This document shows, piece by piece, positions 7,829 through 16,445 of a stretch of 60,457 bases of DNA. A model generated the notes under the pieces. It saw only the letters and a program-made list of their open reading frames with translations, was not told the DNA's origin and searched no databases. This DNA comes from Candidatus Methanoperedens sp. GTDB taxonomy: Archaea > Halobacteriota > Methanosarcinia > Methanosarcinales > Methanoperedenaceae. The stretch is from positions 1 through 60,457 of the forward strand of contig JAPMTR010000072.1 in the NCBI GenBank assembly GCA_026552975.1. The letters run 5' to 3'. Each line of letters opens with the position of its first letter. The stretch's first letter is position 1. The position numbers were made by a program, and so were the translations under genes.

Positions 7829-9063
7829 TTTACTACTCGTTTCTTCCTTTTCCTGATCCGCTCACCCTTTCTCTCGCGGTCAAGCGTGTACAATTCAAAT
7901 GCAGGAATGATCGCCCGTATTACCGGTATATCGACACCTCTTGAAAGATCAGCGATTATCGCGCCATCAGCGATATTTTCAAGCTGCTCCAGGACTGTGG
8001 TTATATTGGCTGCGGGTGTATCGCTTGAATTGTCAGCCAATTCATCCATATGGACTTTCTCCATATCCTCATACCAGTAGCTGTTCATCTTTTTCATGTG
8101 GTCATAACCGAAAGTACGAACCACCTGTTCCCTGTCTGTGTCCTCACGTGCCCCGTGGATCTGGACGACGCGGCTTTGCGCTGCTTCAGTGATCGCTCTT
8201 GAGACTGCTATTTCAGGTGAAAGGTGAGCCCCCGCGCCCATAACAAGAAGAGCAGGGTCTTTTAAGACTGTATCATCAAGCGCTACGACTACTGTCGGGA
8301 TCTCAATATCAGAATCAAGCAGCCAGATCTTGACAAGGATCCCGGCTTCTTCAAGTTTTCTTTTGAGCTTGAAATTCATCCCATCGCTTTCGGTCAGGAT
8401 TATTTCTGTTCCTGGATTTCGGGTATATTCAGCAATACTTAACTCATCTCTTTCTATTACCTCAAGCAATCCGTGAAGAACAGCTTCCTCGATAGTATTT
8501 CCCGAAGCCAGTCCATTGGTATTGCTCCTGAACAATTTATTTGCATTTTGGGGTTCATATGGATGGAAAACAGCATTAGCAGGGACAAGGACTTCTACAT
8601 CGTTCATGATGTCATGACCCATGACCCATTCAAGGTTAGTAAGTTCTGCAACAGGCTGCGGGAGGAGGAGGGCATCCGGATACAATGTCGGATAACTTTC
8701 GCACAGTGATTCATATGTTCCATTGATCCTTTCTGTTTTTAATTCAACCCCGCTCAGGTTAATGCTTACTTCGGGCTGTTCCGCAAGACAGCGTTCAAAG
8801 CTTTCCATTATCGCAGATATCCTGGCATTTGTTTCACTTATGCCTTTTCCTGAGTAAATGGATATAGCTCCGGCCGCTGCGCTTGGTCTTATTGCCGAGA
8901 AAACAGGTATCCCGACGCGGTCAAGGTCAGTGATATTTGCGATCCTTGTTACTCCTATCTTCGATAGAAGTTTGGTGGTATTAGCAAGCGTGGTCTCAGG
9001 GTCAAAGACACGCTGGGTGCCTTCAAGATATTTGACATTCGGGTCAATGTTTAAAGTACTCAT
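7825..9063 (-). CDS. ycaO: YcaO-type McrA-glycine thioamidation enzyme
   Basis: A 412-residue ATP-dependent YcaO cyclodehydratase-family enzyme. It activates a peptide amide with ATP so that sulfur can be inserted. Typical segments are P-V-F-S-A-I-R-P (about 53-60), S-G-K-G-I-S-E-T-N-A-R-I-S-A-I-M-E-S-F-E-R (about 71-91, Mg/ATP site), G-L-A-S-G-N-T-I-E-E-A-V-L-H-G-L-L-E-V-I-E-R (about 185-206) and A-I-T-E-A-A-Q-S-R (about 290-298). No peptide leader-binding domain is present, as expected for the stand-alone TfuA-linked type. It is first in the ycaO-tfuA-GGR operon. Confidence 0.92.
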   Translation of the reverse strand: MSTLNIDPNVKYLEGTQRVFDPETTLANTTKLLSKIGVTRIANITDLDRVGIPVFSAIRPSAAAGAISIYSGKGISETNARISAIMESFERCLAEQPEVSINLSGVELKTERINGTYESLCESYPTLYPDALLLPQPVAELTNLEWVMGHDIMNDVEVLVPANAVFHPYEPQNANKLFRSNTNGLASGNTIEEAVLHGLLEVIERDELSIAEYTRNPGTEIILTESDGMNFKLKRKLEEAGILVKIWLLDSDIEIPTVVVALDDTVLKDPALLVMGAGAHLSPEIAVSRAITEAAQSRVVQIHGAREDTDREQVVRTFGYDHMKKMNSYWYEDMEKVHMDELADNSSDTPAANITTVLEQLENIADGAIIADLSRGVDIPVIRAIIPAFELYTLDRERKGERIRKRKKRVVK

Positions 9064-9157
9064 TTTTTTGTATTCTTATTGGATATGTACTTGATTACAC
9101 CTTTTTGATATAAAATAATAGGGTAAATTCAAAGGTAAATCCATTCTCTTATTTTAA

Positions 9158-10036
9158 TTATTGGTAATTGTTTGCCTCAGGTTCAATCCTTCTAAAATAA
9201 CGATTTAACTCCTTATTATAGGTCGATCTAAGTTCCCTTAATCTCGAAAAATAATATTCGGAAATTTCCAATTTATCTATAACAATACTGGGCATGGGTT
9301 TTTGAATTAAATATATTGGATTATCTACATGCGAAGAACTCTCTTCTGCTTCTTTTAGCGCATCCAGGGCAAATCCGGCTTCAGAACGTAAATTACAGTC
9401 AAGAGATCCAAGCCACATATCTTCTATTATATCATATGAATCAGAAACAATCGTTGGGTCTTTTTTAGCCAGTTGTTTTATTAACCTGCATGCATAGATC
9501 CTCTCATCAATATATAGACCATTTAAAACTCGAATGAGTTCCCTGGAATGACCTTTGAAAAACTCAGGATGAGCAATTGCAAGGATACTTAATATAAAAA
9601 AAGAAATTGTTCGCTTTACTGGATTCATATTTTCGAGAAAATTCAATAATTCCGGAACCGCAATCTTCATCCGCTCGGGATATTTTTGAGTGATCTTTGA
9701 TAGAATTTCAAGGATCTCCGACATATTGCATTCACAAAGTTCATTCTTGCGTTCAATCGTGCAATTTATAAGAACATAAATTGAATAGTATTCTAATCCT
9801 TTATAGTTTTCAGACAATTTATTCAAAGTGTGAATTGCTAAATAAGATGCCTTTAAATTACCTTTTGTAATTATCCTGTTCAGCTCCCTTACAGATTCTT
9901 GTATGAAATTTTTGTGAGTCTCAAGTAATTCACAAAGAGATGCTATATTTGACTCACTTGCATTTCCATTCTCGATTTTTTTTATGATATTTTGGATTTT
10001 TTTAGAATTATTGGAAAATATCATATTAGTTCCCAT
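9158..10036 (-). CDS. HEAT-repeat-like helical protein, function unknown
   Basis: A 292-residue, almost wholly helical protein with repeated antiparallel helix pairs of about 35-40 residues. Examples are A-S-Y-L-A-I-H-T-L-N-K-L, V-P-E-L-L-N-F-L-E-N, I-R-V-L-N-G-L and E-A-G-F-A-L-D-A-L-K-E-A. This looks like a HEAT/armadillo solenoid. No catalytic motif, signal peptide or membrane segment is seen. The start is placed at the ATG 10034-10036, which has AAGGT four bases upstream; a TTG four codons earlier reads through that site. It stands alone between ycaO and ftsZ, divergent from ftsZ. Scaffolding or partner binding is only a guess from the fold. Confidence 0.7.
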   Translation of the reverse strand: MGTNMIFSNNSKKIQNIIKKIENGNASESNIASLCELLETHKNFIQESVRELNRIITKGNLKASYLAIHTLNKLSENYKGLEYYSIYVLINCTIERKNELCECNMSEILEILSKITQKYPERMKIAVPELLNFLENMNPVKRTISFFILSILAIAHPEFFKGHSRELIRVLNGLYIDERIYACRLIKQLAKKDPTIVSDSYDIIEDMWLGSLDCNLRSEAGFALDALKEAEESSSHVDNPIYLIQKPMPSIVIDKLEISEYYFSRLRELRSTYNKELNRYFRRIEPEANNYQ

Positions 10037-10188
10037 AGTTACCTTCAATGAACATTCATATAAGTTCTATGAACACAAAAAACAGATAAAAGAATACTTC
10101 TATGTAAATTGTTATTGGTTAATTATATATCTTAATAAATAGATATAAAAGTGAAAAAAGGGTATTATTTTCAGTTCGAGGAATTCAT

Positions 10189-11166
10189 ATGACACTTGAT
10201 TCAAGGATATCAGAACTTGCTAAAGCGGCAAAACCAGCAGTTGCGATAATGGGTCTTGGCGGGGCGGGATGCAATATCGTTTCCTGGATAGCAAATAAGG
10301 GGATAGCTGGAAGTAAGATCATCGTGGCAGATACTGATGCTACTCATCTGATGGAGGTTAAAGCAGATGTGAAGATACTGATGGGGGAAGAGGCATATCA
10401 AGGAAAAGGATGTGGGGGCTATGCCGAAAGAGGAACAGAAGCGGCGCGAAAGAGCATAAATGAGATAAAGAAAGAATTTATTGGTTCGAACCTGATATTT
10501 ATAATCGCAGGAATGGGAGGCGGCTCAGGTACAGGCGCGACTCCGGTCGTGGCTGAAGCGACACGCGAAGCCGGGATTCTTACAATAGGTTGCGTGATGC
10601 TTCCTTTTGGGTATGAATTGACAAGGCGAAATAAAGCAATAACCGGGATAAAAATGATGGCGAAATTATGTGATTCCCTTGTGGTCATTGATAATTCTCG
10701 GTTGAGAGCTATTGGCGGGGATTTGCCGCTGCGTGAGGGTTTTGCAATAGCGAACGAGTTTGTGGGCGAGTTCATACAGAATATCTCTGAAACCATAACC
10801 CGGGCAAGCCTTGTAAATCTGGATATTTCTGATCTTCGAAGCGTTATTGAACGCGGGGGAATATCATCGATCGGGATTGGTGAAGGAGAAGGGGAGAACA
10901 GGATACAGAAAGCTGTTGAGGAGGCTCTTGCATCCCCGCTTCTTGACATCCCTGATATTTCAGGCACATACGGCGTGTTGATCCATGTGACAGGCGGAGA
11001 AGACATGACCCTTGGCGAAGTTACGCAGGCTGGTGAACTGATCCTTCAGAAAGCGCCCAATACGGGAAGGATCGTCTGGGGGGCGAAGGTGGATGATTCC
11101 CTCAAAGGGCGCGTTAAAGTCACAGCTGTGTTAACATGCGTCATGGATCCGAACAACCTTGTATGA
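10189..11166 (+). CDS. ftsZ: FtsZ-family tubulin-like GTPase
   Basis: A 325-residue FtsZ homologue, the cytoskeletal GTPase that forms the division ring. Motifs include G-L-G-G-A-G-C-N (22-29), D-T-D-A-T (48-52, T2 region) and the tubulin signature G-G-G-S-G-T-G-A-T-P (110-119). The T7-like segment is unusual: N-L-D-I-S-D-L-R-S-V-I replaces the common N-x-D-F-A-D-V. Euryarchaea usually carry FtsZ1 and FtsZ2, which have distinct roles. The protein ends just after the C-terminal globular domain (V-T-A-V-L-T-C-V-M-D) without the extended tail that binds SepF or FtsA in many homologues. TATA-like AT-rich sequence lies at about 10125-10150; GAGG stands eight bases before the ATG. Confidence 0.92.
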   Translation: MTLDSRISELAKAAKPAVAIMGLGGAGCNIVSWIANKGIAGSKIIVADTDATHLMEVKADVKILMGEEAYQGKGCGGYAERGTEAARKSINEIKKEFIGSNLIFIIAGMGGGSGTGATPVVAEATREAGILTIGCVMLPFGYELTRRNKAITGIKMMAKLCDSLVVIDNSRLRAIGGDLPLREGFAIANEFVGEFIQNISETITRASLVNLDISDLRSVIERGGISSIGIGEGEGENRIQKAVEEALASPLLDIPDISGTYGVLIHVTGGEDMTLGEVTQAGELILQKAPNTGRIVWGAKVDDSLKGRVKVTAVLTCVMDPNNLV

Positions 11167-11196
11167 TGAATGACATGGATATATAAGGAGATTTTT

Positions 11197-12162
11197 ATGT
11201 TCCTAATTTTAAAAGACAAAATTGACAACCTGTGTGACTACACTTACAATTTCACATGGCAGAACAATAAGATACACCTTGATAGCGTAATTCCTTCACA
11301 GGAAGGGACAAATCATACTTTTTCTGACATTGTGAATGAATTGAAAAAAGGAAATGAGGTGCATATAAAAGGGAATGCTGGTAAAGGACTGGGATACAGC
11401 ATGGGGGTGAACCTGAAGCATTTCGGTGGAACGGGAGGTGTCGAAAAAGCAGGAAAGATCTTCATAGAGGGTGATGTCTTATCCGAAATGGGGATGGGAA
11501 TGGCAGCAGGTATCATTTATGTTAAAGGGAACGTGGATGAACCCTATGGAAATATAGTTGAAGTTGCATCTGATGAAGCAGGTTATCGAAAATTCCGTTC
11601 GATAACAGATATCCTCCATCAGGGAATGGGAAAAGATGTCCTGATAAAGAACAATTATGCCGCACAAAAAAACGAATTGACTCTCGATGATGGTATTATA
11701 CGCGGAACAATTGCTGCAAGATGCGACCGCAACGGTCTTGTTACGGTGGAAGGAGATGTTCATAATGGATGCGGCCTCCTGATGCAAAAAGGTACGATCC
11801 ACATCACCGGAAACTCTGGAATGAATACAGGAGCACATCTGGATGGGGGGATTATTGTCGTTGAAGGTACAACAGGTGAATTTGCCGGCGCCTACATGAA
11901 AAAAGGGACGATCATCCTGATGGATGCTAAAGGGTATGCAGGCGCAAATATGAAGGATGGGGTGATCCTGTCAAAAAAAAGCGTTAAAGTCTCAAATCCT
12001 GTAGAAGAACTTGAGATATCACAGGAAGATGCAAACATGATCCGGAAAAACCTTGGCATAGGTCATGTTGAGGCTATGAGTTATCATAAATATGGGATCG
12101 TAAAGGAGCGGCTCGTCAGGATGAGGGATGGATCGGTGGTTGTAAGGAAGGTAAGTGAATGA
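11197..12162 (+). CDS. Stand-alone GXGXG-domain protein (FwdC / GltB3-like)
   Basis: A 321-residue protein of right-handed beta-helix GXGXG repeats, the fold of formylmethanofuran dehydrogenase subunit C and of the C-terminal domain of glutamate synthase. Repeats such as V-H-I-K-G-N-A-G-K-G-L-G, I-F-I-E-G-D-V-L-S-E-M-G, V-T-V-E-G-D-V-H-N-G-C-G and I-V-V-E-G-T-T-G-E-F-A-G recur every 18-22 residues from about 55 to 265. The start is the ATG 11197-11199, which has a strong AAGGAG six bases upstream; an earlier frame extension has none. No other Fwd or GltB domain is adjacent, so the partner is unknown. It follows ftsZ closely and may share its transcript. Confidence 0.82.
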   Translation: MFLILKDKIDNLCDYTYNFTWQNNKIHLDSVIPSQEGTNHTFSDIVNELKKGNEVHIKGNAGKGLGYSMGVNLKHFGGTGGVEKAGKIFIEGDVLSEMGMGMAAGIIYVKGNVDEPYGNIVEVASDEAGYRKFRSITDILHQGMGKDVLIKNNYAAQKNELTLDDGIIRGTIAARCDRNGLVTVEGDVHNGCGLLMQKGTIHITGNSGMNTGAHLDGGIIVVEGTTGEFAGAYMKKGTIILMDAKGYAGANMKDGVILSKKSVKVSNPVEELEISQEDANMIRKNLGIGHVEAMSYHKYGIVKERLVRMRDGSVVVRKVSE

Positions 12163-12278
12163 AGTGTCCAGGCAATTAGGATCAACAAAAGAAAATTAAC
12201 AGCTATATCCGACAAACTATACATGAACCCACTTCAAAACACAATATTTATATCAGGTAATTCTATTAAACAAGATAC

Positions 12279-13001
12279 ATGGCAAAAAAGAAGCAAAAGA
12301 TCCCTGAAAGAAAATCAAATAACACAATTGTCTATTTAGGAATTGTTGTTCTTATTATAGCTGCTCTTGCGGTTTATGCGTATTCTGGTTCAAATACTGA
12401 TACCAATACCTCTTCTATCAATGATCTTAAAGGGAAAGTCCCAACTGCAGGAAAATTCGGGACGTTGAATAAGGCAAGCACTTATGAACCAGGTAAAGTA
12501 AAGATCACCGAGTTCTTAAAATTCAACTGTGGACATTGCTATACTCTAAATTCAGAATTGCCAGCCTTAAAGAAAAAATATGGTGACAAACTGGAAATAA
12601 CCTATAAACCCATGCTCTGGAAGAGCGTGCCTTCAGATATTGCATTCAGGAAAAGCATAGAGGCATATATCCTCGCAAAAAGGATGGAAAAGGGAGAGGA
12701 GATGAAGGACGCCCTCTTTAAAGCAATGTTCGTAGAGAACAGGGATATCACAAGTGAACTCCAGCTCGGTGAAATTGCAAAAAGCGTGGGTCTAGGAGAG
12801 GAATTTATTACAGCTTTAAAGAACGGGGATGCAAAAGAGGAAGCTGATAAAAATATTGCAGAATCTTTGATTTTCCAGGTCGATGAAACACCCACAATAA
12901 TTATCAATGGAAATCTAAAGATAAATCCCGCAATGACAGGTGGGGATGCGACCCAGATGGTTAAAAATCTGGATACGATCATTAATTCATTATTGAGTTA
13001 A
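12279..13001 (+). CDS. Membrane-anchored DsbA-like thiol-disulfide oxidoreductase
   Basis: A 240-residue protein with a single N-terminal membrane anchor (about 16-36) and an extracytoplasmic thioredoxin-fold domain. The active site C-G-H-C is at 84-87 and a cis-proline loop D-E-T-P-T-I lies near 203. The helical insertion between them is DsbA-like. C-G-H-C is the dipeptide combination of protein disulfide isomerase, suggesting an oxidant or isomerase acting on secreted proteins; that is inference. A TATA-like aatatttatat at 12243-12253 lies about 30 bases before the ATG, with no ribosome-binding site, so the mRNA is probably leaderless. Confidence 0.88.
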   Translation: MAKKKQKIPERKSNNTIVYLGIVVLIIAALAVYAYSGSNTDTNTSSINDLKGKVPTAGKFGTLNKASTYEPGKVKITEFLKFNCGHCYTLNSELPALKKKYGDKLEITYKPMLWKSVPSDIAFRKSIEAYILAKRMEKGEEMKDALFKAMFVENRDITSELQLGEIAKSVGLGEEFITALKNGDAKEEADKNIAESLIFQVDETPTIIINGNLKINPAMTGGDATQMVKNLDTIINSLLS

Positions 13002-13052
13002 TGATCAATGAAAACTTAATAATCTAAAACATGTATTTAGCACCAGATCACT

Positions 13053-14828
13053 ATGGCTGACAAATACGAACAGGTGCTTGAACTGGCAAAGCGCCGCGGA
13101 TTTTTATGGAACTCATTTGAGCTGTACGGAGGTACGGCAGGTTTTTTCGATTACGGTCCACTTGGCGCAATGTTAAAGCGCCGCGTTGAGAACATCTGGC
13201 GCGACATATTTGTGATAAATGAGGGTTATTACGAGATTGAATCCCCGACAATAGGTGTCGAAGACATATTTATCGCATCCGGACATGTGGGCGGATTCTC
13301 AGACCCCCTTACAGAATGCCAGAAATGCCACGAACCTTTCAGGGCAGATCATCTTGTCAAAGATATAGTGGATAATCCCGATACCATGAGCGCAGACCAG
13401 CTTACAGAGGTTATCGAAAAACACAATATCAAATGCCCTGAATGTGGCGGCAAGCTTGGAACTGCTTATGAGTTCAATCTCATGTTCAAAACCGCGATCG
13501 GACCGGGTGGAAAGCGGGCAGGATATCTTCGCCCTGAGACCGCACAGGGAATGTTCGTGGATTTCCCGCGTCTTGTCAAATTCTACCGGGATCACCTTCC
13601 CTTTGGCGCCACCCAGATCGGTAAAGCATACCGCAATGAGATATCCCCGCGCCAGGGAGTAATTCGCCTTCGTGAATTTACGCAGGCAGAGGCAGAAATA
13701 TTCATAGATCCGCGAGATAAGACACATCCAAAATTCAAAGATGTTGCTGATATGGTCATGAACCTGTATTCGCAGGAAGGGCAGGTATCAGGAGAAATAA
13801 AAAAAATGACTCTTGGCGAAGCCGTAAAAAATGGTATTATTGCCCATGAATTCCTTGCCTATTGCCTTGCCAGGACATACCAGTTCCTTGTGCGTGTCGG
13901 TGTTTTGCCTGATAAAATGAGATTCAGGCAGCACATGAAAGATGAAATGGCCCACTATGCAGCAGATTGCTGGGATGCCGAGATCTTAAGTGACAGGTTC
14001 GGATGGGTTGAGGTCGTCGGGATCGCAGACAGGACTGATTTTGACCTCAAAGCTCATGCAAAACAGAGCCAGAAGGAATTAAGCATATATGTTTCATATG
14101 ATACTCCCAGAAAAGTTGAAAAATTCGTTATTAAACCAGATATGGGAGTTCTTGGTCCGAAGTTCAAAGGAAAAGCTGGAAAAATAGCAAATGCGCTTAA
14201 GGCTTTAAGTTCTGACCAGCTTTCAGGCGAGGTCATTCAATTGACCATCGATGGCGAACAGATAGAAATTAATAAAGATTGCGTGAAATTTGAGACCGTG
14301 ACAGAAGAAATCCATGGTGAGAATATAATACCACACGTCATAGAACCGTCTTTTGGTATTGACAGGATCACCTATTCATTACTGGAGCATTCATATTTCG
14401 AAGAAGACAGCAAAGAAAAAGTTGATGATGGAGAAGAAGAACAGGAAGAGAAGCGCATCGTATTGCGTCTACCCCCGGAAGTGGCTCCAGTCCAGGCTGC
14501 TGTCCTTCCTCTGCTTTCACGCGATGAATTAATAATACCAGGGAAGGAGATCGTCGAAAAACTTAGAAAAGCTGGTATTCTCGTCTCATTTGATGATTCA
14601 GGAACTATCGGAAGGCGCTATCGGCGAAATGATGAAATAGGAACCCCTTATTCTATAACCATTGATTACCAGACGCTTGATGATGGCACTGTTACGATCA
14701 GGGATAGGGACACGATGAAGCAGATACGGACAAAAGTAAGTGATATTGCTGGGAATATTTATGATATGATATACCGCGGTAAATCATTGGATTTTATTTC
14801 TCCTTACAGTCCACTTGGCATTGTGTGA
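13053..14828 (+). CDS. glyS: Glycyl-tRNA synthetase, archaeal/eukaryotic alpha2 type
   Basis: A 591-residue class II synthetase. The N-terminal substrate region has F-E-L-Y-G-G-T-A-G-F-F-D-Y-G-P-L-G. A zinc module follows (C-Q-K-C at about 90-93 and C-P-E-C-G near 130). Class II motifs are E-I-S-P-R-Q-G-V-I-R-L-R-E-F (about 196-209), R-P-E-T-A-Q-G-M-F (about 157-165) and motif 3 F-G-I-D-R-I-T-Y-S (about 434-442). The anticodon-binding domain occupies the C-terminal 130 residues and ends with the conserved D-G-T-V-T-I-R-D-R-D-T. An acidic low-complexity stretch (E-E-D-S-K-E-K-V-D-D-G-E-E-E-Q-E-E-K) sits between motif 3 and that domain. No Shine-Dalgarno sequence is visible; TATA-like sequence lies at about 13011-13020. 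Confidence 0.96.
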   Translation: MADKYEQVLELAKRRGFLWNSFELYGGTAGFFDYGPLGAMLKRRVENIWRDIFVINEGYYEIESPTIGVEDIFIASGHVGGFSDPLTECQKCHEPFRADHLVKDIVDNPDTMSADQLTEVIEKHNIKCPECGGKLGTAYEFNLMFKTAIGPGGKRAGYLRPETAQGMFVDFPRLVKFYRDHLPFGATQIGKAYRNEISPRQGVIRLREFTQAEAEIFIDPRDKTHPKFKDVADMVMNLYSQEGQVSGEIKKMTLGEAVKNGIIAHEFLAYCLARTYQFLVRVGVLPDKMRFRQHMKDEMAHYAADCWDAEILSDRFGWVEVVGIADRTDFDLKAHAKQSQKELSIYVSYDTPRKVEKFVIKPDMGVLGPKFKGKAGKIANALKALSSDQLSGEVIQLTIDGEQIEINKDCVKFETVTEEIHGENIIPHVIEPSFGIDRITYSLLEHSYFEEDSKEKVDDGEEEQEEKRIVLRLPPEVAPVQAAVLPLLSRDELIIPGKEIVEKLRKAGILVSFDDSGTIGRRYRRNDEIGTPYSITIDYQTLDDGTVTIRDRDTMKQIRTKVSDIAGNIYDMIYRGKSLDFISPYSPLGIV

Positions 14829-14962
14829 TATCTATAATGAATCACGAAATATGCACAAATATTAGCAGATTTTACGCTGTGTTGCAACCTGTTATCCGCA
14901 TCGGTCTTGACATTATATCAAGACTTCATTATATTGACAACATCAACTTTGATACCACGAGG

Positions 14963-15091
14963 TTAAATCCTTACTGTATCCTCACTTGCGCACTGCGGGC
15001 ATGGTATCGGAATGAAATTAGGGTCAGCCTCGAATTCAAAGCTGCAAATGCTGCACCTGAAAAATACTGCGTCCTGGTTTACTTCTTCCAT
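14963..15091 (-). CDS. 42-residue zinc-ribbon protein
   Basis: A short frame with start ATG 15089-15091 and stop TAA 14963-14965. The product reads M-E-E-V-N-Q-D-A-V-F, then F-R-C-S-I-C-S-F-E-F and I-P-C-P-Q-C-A-S-E-D. The two C-x2-C pairs, 15 residues apart, are those of a rubredoxin-like zinc ribbon. It starts six bases after the aminopeptidase stop, so it is in the same transcript. On the opposite strand the same stretch is open for 96 codons, but that reading shows no family features. Possible roles are metal or nucleic-acid binding; none can be assigned. Confidence 0.72.
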   Translation of the reverse strand: MEEVNQDAVFFRCSICSFEFEADPNFIPIPCPQCASEDTVRI

Positions 15092-15097
15092 AATATA

Positions 15098-16033
15098 TTA
15101 TTTGGTAAAACTTAATATAAATCTTTCCCCGTCAACATATAGATGAGGTTCCTTGATTATTCCATCAAGATGAATTCCAGCGATCACATCCCCGCCAAAT
15201 GTGCTGTTATCACCGATTGCAATATGAACTGTGCCCCCCACTTTTTCATCTTCAAGTACATTCCCGATCAGTCGCGCCTCTGGATTTATACCGATACCGA
15301 ATTCTGCGATATTTCTCGCTTTTTCCCCTACTTTTTCAAGTATTGCGTTCAATTCCTCTGCATGTTTTCCCTTAATATTTGTCACATTCCTGTTCTTGAC
15401 TGTAAATTCAAGAGGTGAATCAAGGAGTCCAAAGCTGCTCATGGAACCATCCACAATGAAAACCCCATTCGCATCCTTGGGGGCGATATACAATTCACCT
15501 GCCGGGAGATTGCTGCTGCATCCTGGTTCATGGCATATTCCCGTATCCATATACCATTTACATCCTTCAATGTCAAATGTGATATCTGTGCCTGAATCGG
15601 TCACAACTCTTATTGCTTTTGCGTTGTGGAGTTTTTTGTCAAGGTCTATGGCGATCTCATTGATCAGGTCATAATTAGCAGTCATACCTCCACTGGCCAT
15701 CATTTTTTCGGTTATGCCAGGCATGGAAGCAACTCTTGTCCCTGCTTTGCACGCATTTATTCTTGCCTGAGTATGTGTAAGGGAAAAAGTTGTGGGGGCG
15801 ATTACGACATCAGAGTATATCATGGCCTGTGCTACTGATTCAGGCATCTCTTCCCCATGGCGCGACCGTGGAAGCATTGTCAGTAACATTACTTCACAGC
15901 CGATTTCCCTTGCGGCCTCGAATAATCCGCCACCTATTGAAACAGGAGTTTTAGTATCTACTATGATAAGGACTTTATCTCCTGTTTTCACACCATAACA
16001 CTCCATTACTTTATTTGCGCCTTTAGTTATCAT
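15098..16033 (-). CDS. Aminopeptidase of the M29/leucyl aminopeptidase-like family
   Basis: A 311-residue cytosolic protein similar to thermophilic M29 aminopeptidases (AmpS/aminopeptidase T). The C-terminal core is G-T-V-H-I-A-I-G-D-N-S-T-F-G-G (about 268-282) and G-I-H-L-D-G-I-I-K-E-P-H-L-Y-V-D-G (about 287-303). These supply the His/Asp/Glu metal ligands typical of the family. The N-terminal half (K-V-L-I-I-V-D-T near 20-27; A-P-T-T-F-S-L-T-H-T near 79-88) matches the small domain. At 311 residues it is shorter than the roughly 400 of bacterial M29 enzymes, as in related archaeal proteins. It is probably translated with the 42-residue zinc ribbon downstream. Confidence 0.8.
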   Translation of the reverse strand: MITKGANKVMECYGVKTGDKVLIIVDTKTPVSIGGGLFEAAREIGCEVMLLTMLPRSRHGEEMPESVAQAMIYSDVVIAPTTFSLTHTQARINACKAGTRVASMPGITEKMMASGGMTANYDLINEIAIDLDKKLHNAKAIRVVTDSGTDITFDIEGCKWYMDTGICHEPGCSSNLPAGELYIAPKDANGVFIVDGSMSSFGLLDSPLEFTVKNRNVTNIKGKHAEELNAILEKVGEKARNIAEFGIGINPEARLIGNVLEDEKVGGTVHIAIGDNSTFGGDVIAGIHLDGIIKEPHLYVDGERFILSFTK

Positions 16034-16149
16034 ATTTGACCTCTATTGAAGTTATTTGTATGACCTTATATATGTGTAAATCGTTTTTCTTGACCAAAAA
16101 ATATGACAATGGCAATAGTTATATGGTTTGAAGAAAATAAAAGCTTGAA

Positions 16150-16407
16150 ATGAAACGGTTGTCAGGCAAATTCAAAAGGGCGGCTACAAGTCTTATTTTG
16201 CCGGTGGATAAAAAAAGGGAAGGAGAATGTAAACGGTGCGGTTCATGTTGCAAGTTTGTTTATAAGTGTCCATTCCTGAAATTTGATGATGGCTCTAAAA
16301 TGTCATTATGCTCAATACACAGTATGCGACCTCCACAATGCAGGAAATATCCAAGATCAAAGCATGAAAAGGCACACGAACCATGTGGTTATTATTTCAA
16401 GGAATGA
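16150..16407 (+). CDS. YkgJ-family cysteine-cluster protein
   Basis: An 85-residue protein with the Fe-S/zinc-chelating cysteine cluster of the YkgJ (UPF0153) family: C-K-R-C-G-S-C-C (about 27-34), C-P-F-L (about 40), C-S-I-H-S-M-R-P-P-Q-C-R-K-Y-P (about 53-67) and a final C near 79. The pattern matches the family closely, but the protein is shorter than most members. The biochemical role of the family is not established. It is transcribed alone, divergent from the aminopeptidase and convergent with hemD. Confidence 0.82.
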   Translation: MKRLSGKFKRAATSLILPVDKKREGECKRCGSCCKFVYKCPFLKFDDGSKMSLCSIHSMRPPQCRKYPRSKHEKAHEPCGYYFKE

Positions 16408-16445
16408 TAATAATAACAATATAATTTTATTTTCCGGATTACATA

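Noticed and set aside
10419..11006. 195-codon minus-strand frame inside ftsZ
   Set aside because: It is the antisense shadow of the FtsZ coding sequence, rich in Ser, Pro and Ile without motifs.
14825..15115. 96-codon plus-strand frame after GlyRS
   Set aside because: No family features, and the opposite strand holds a better zinc-ribbon gene with ordered cysteines.
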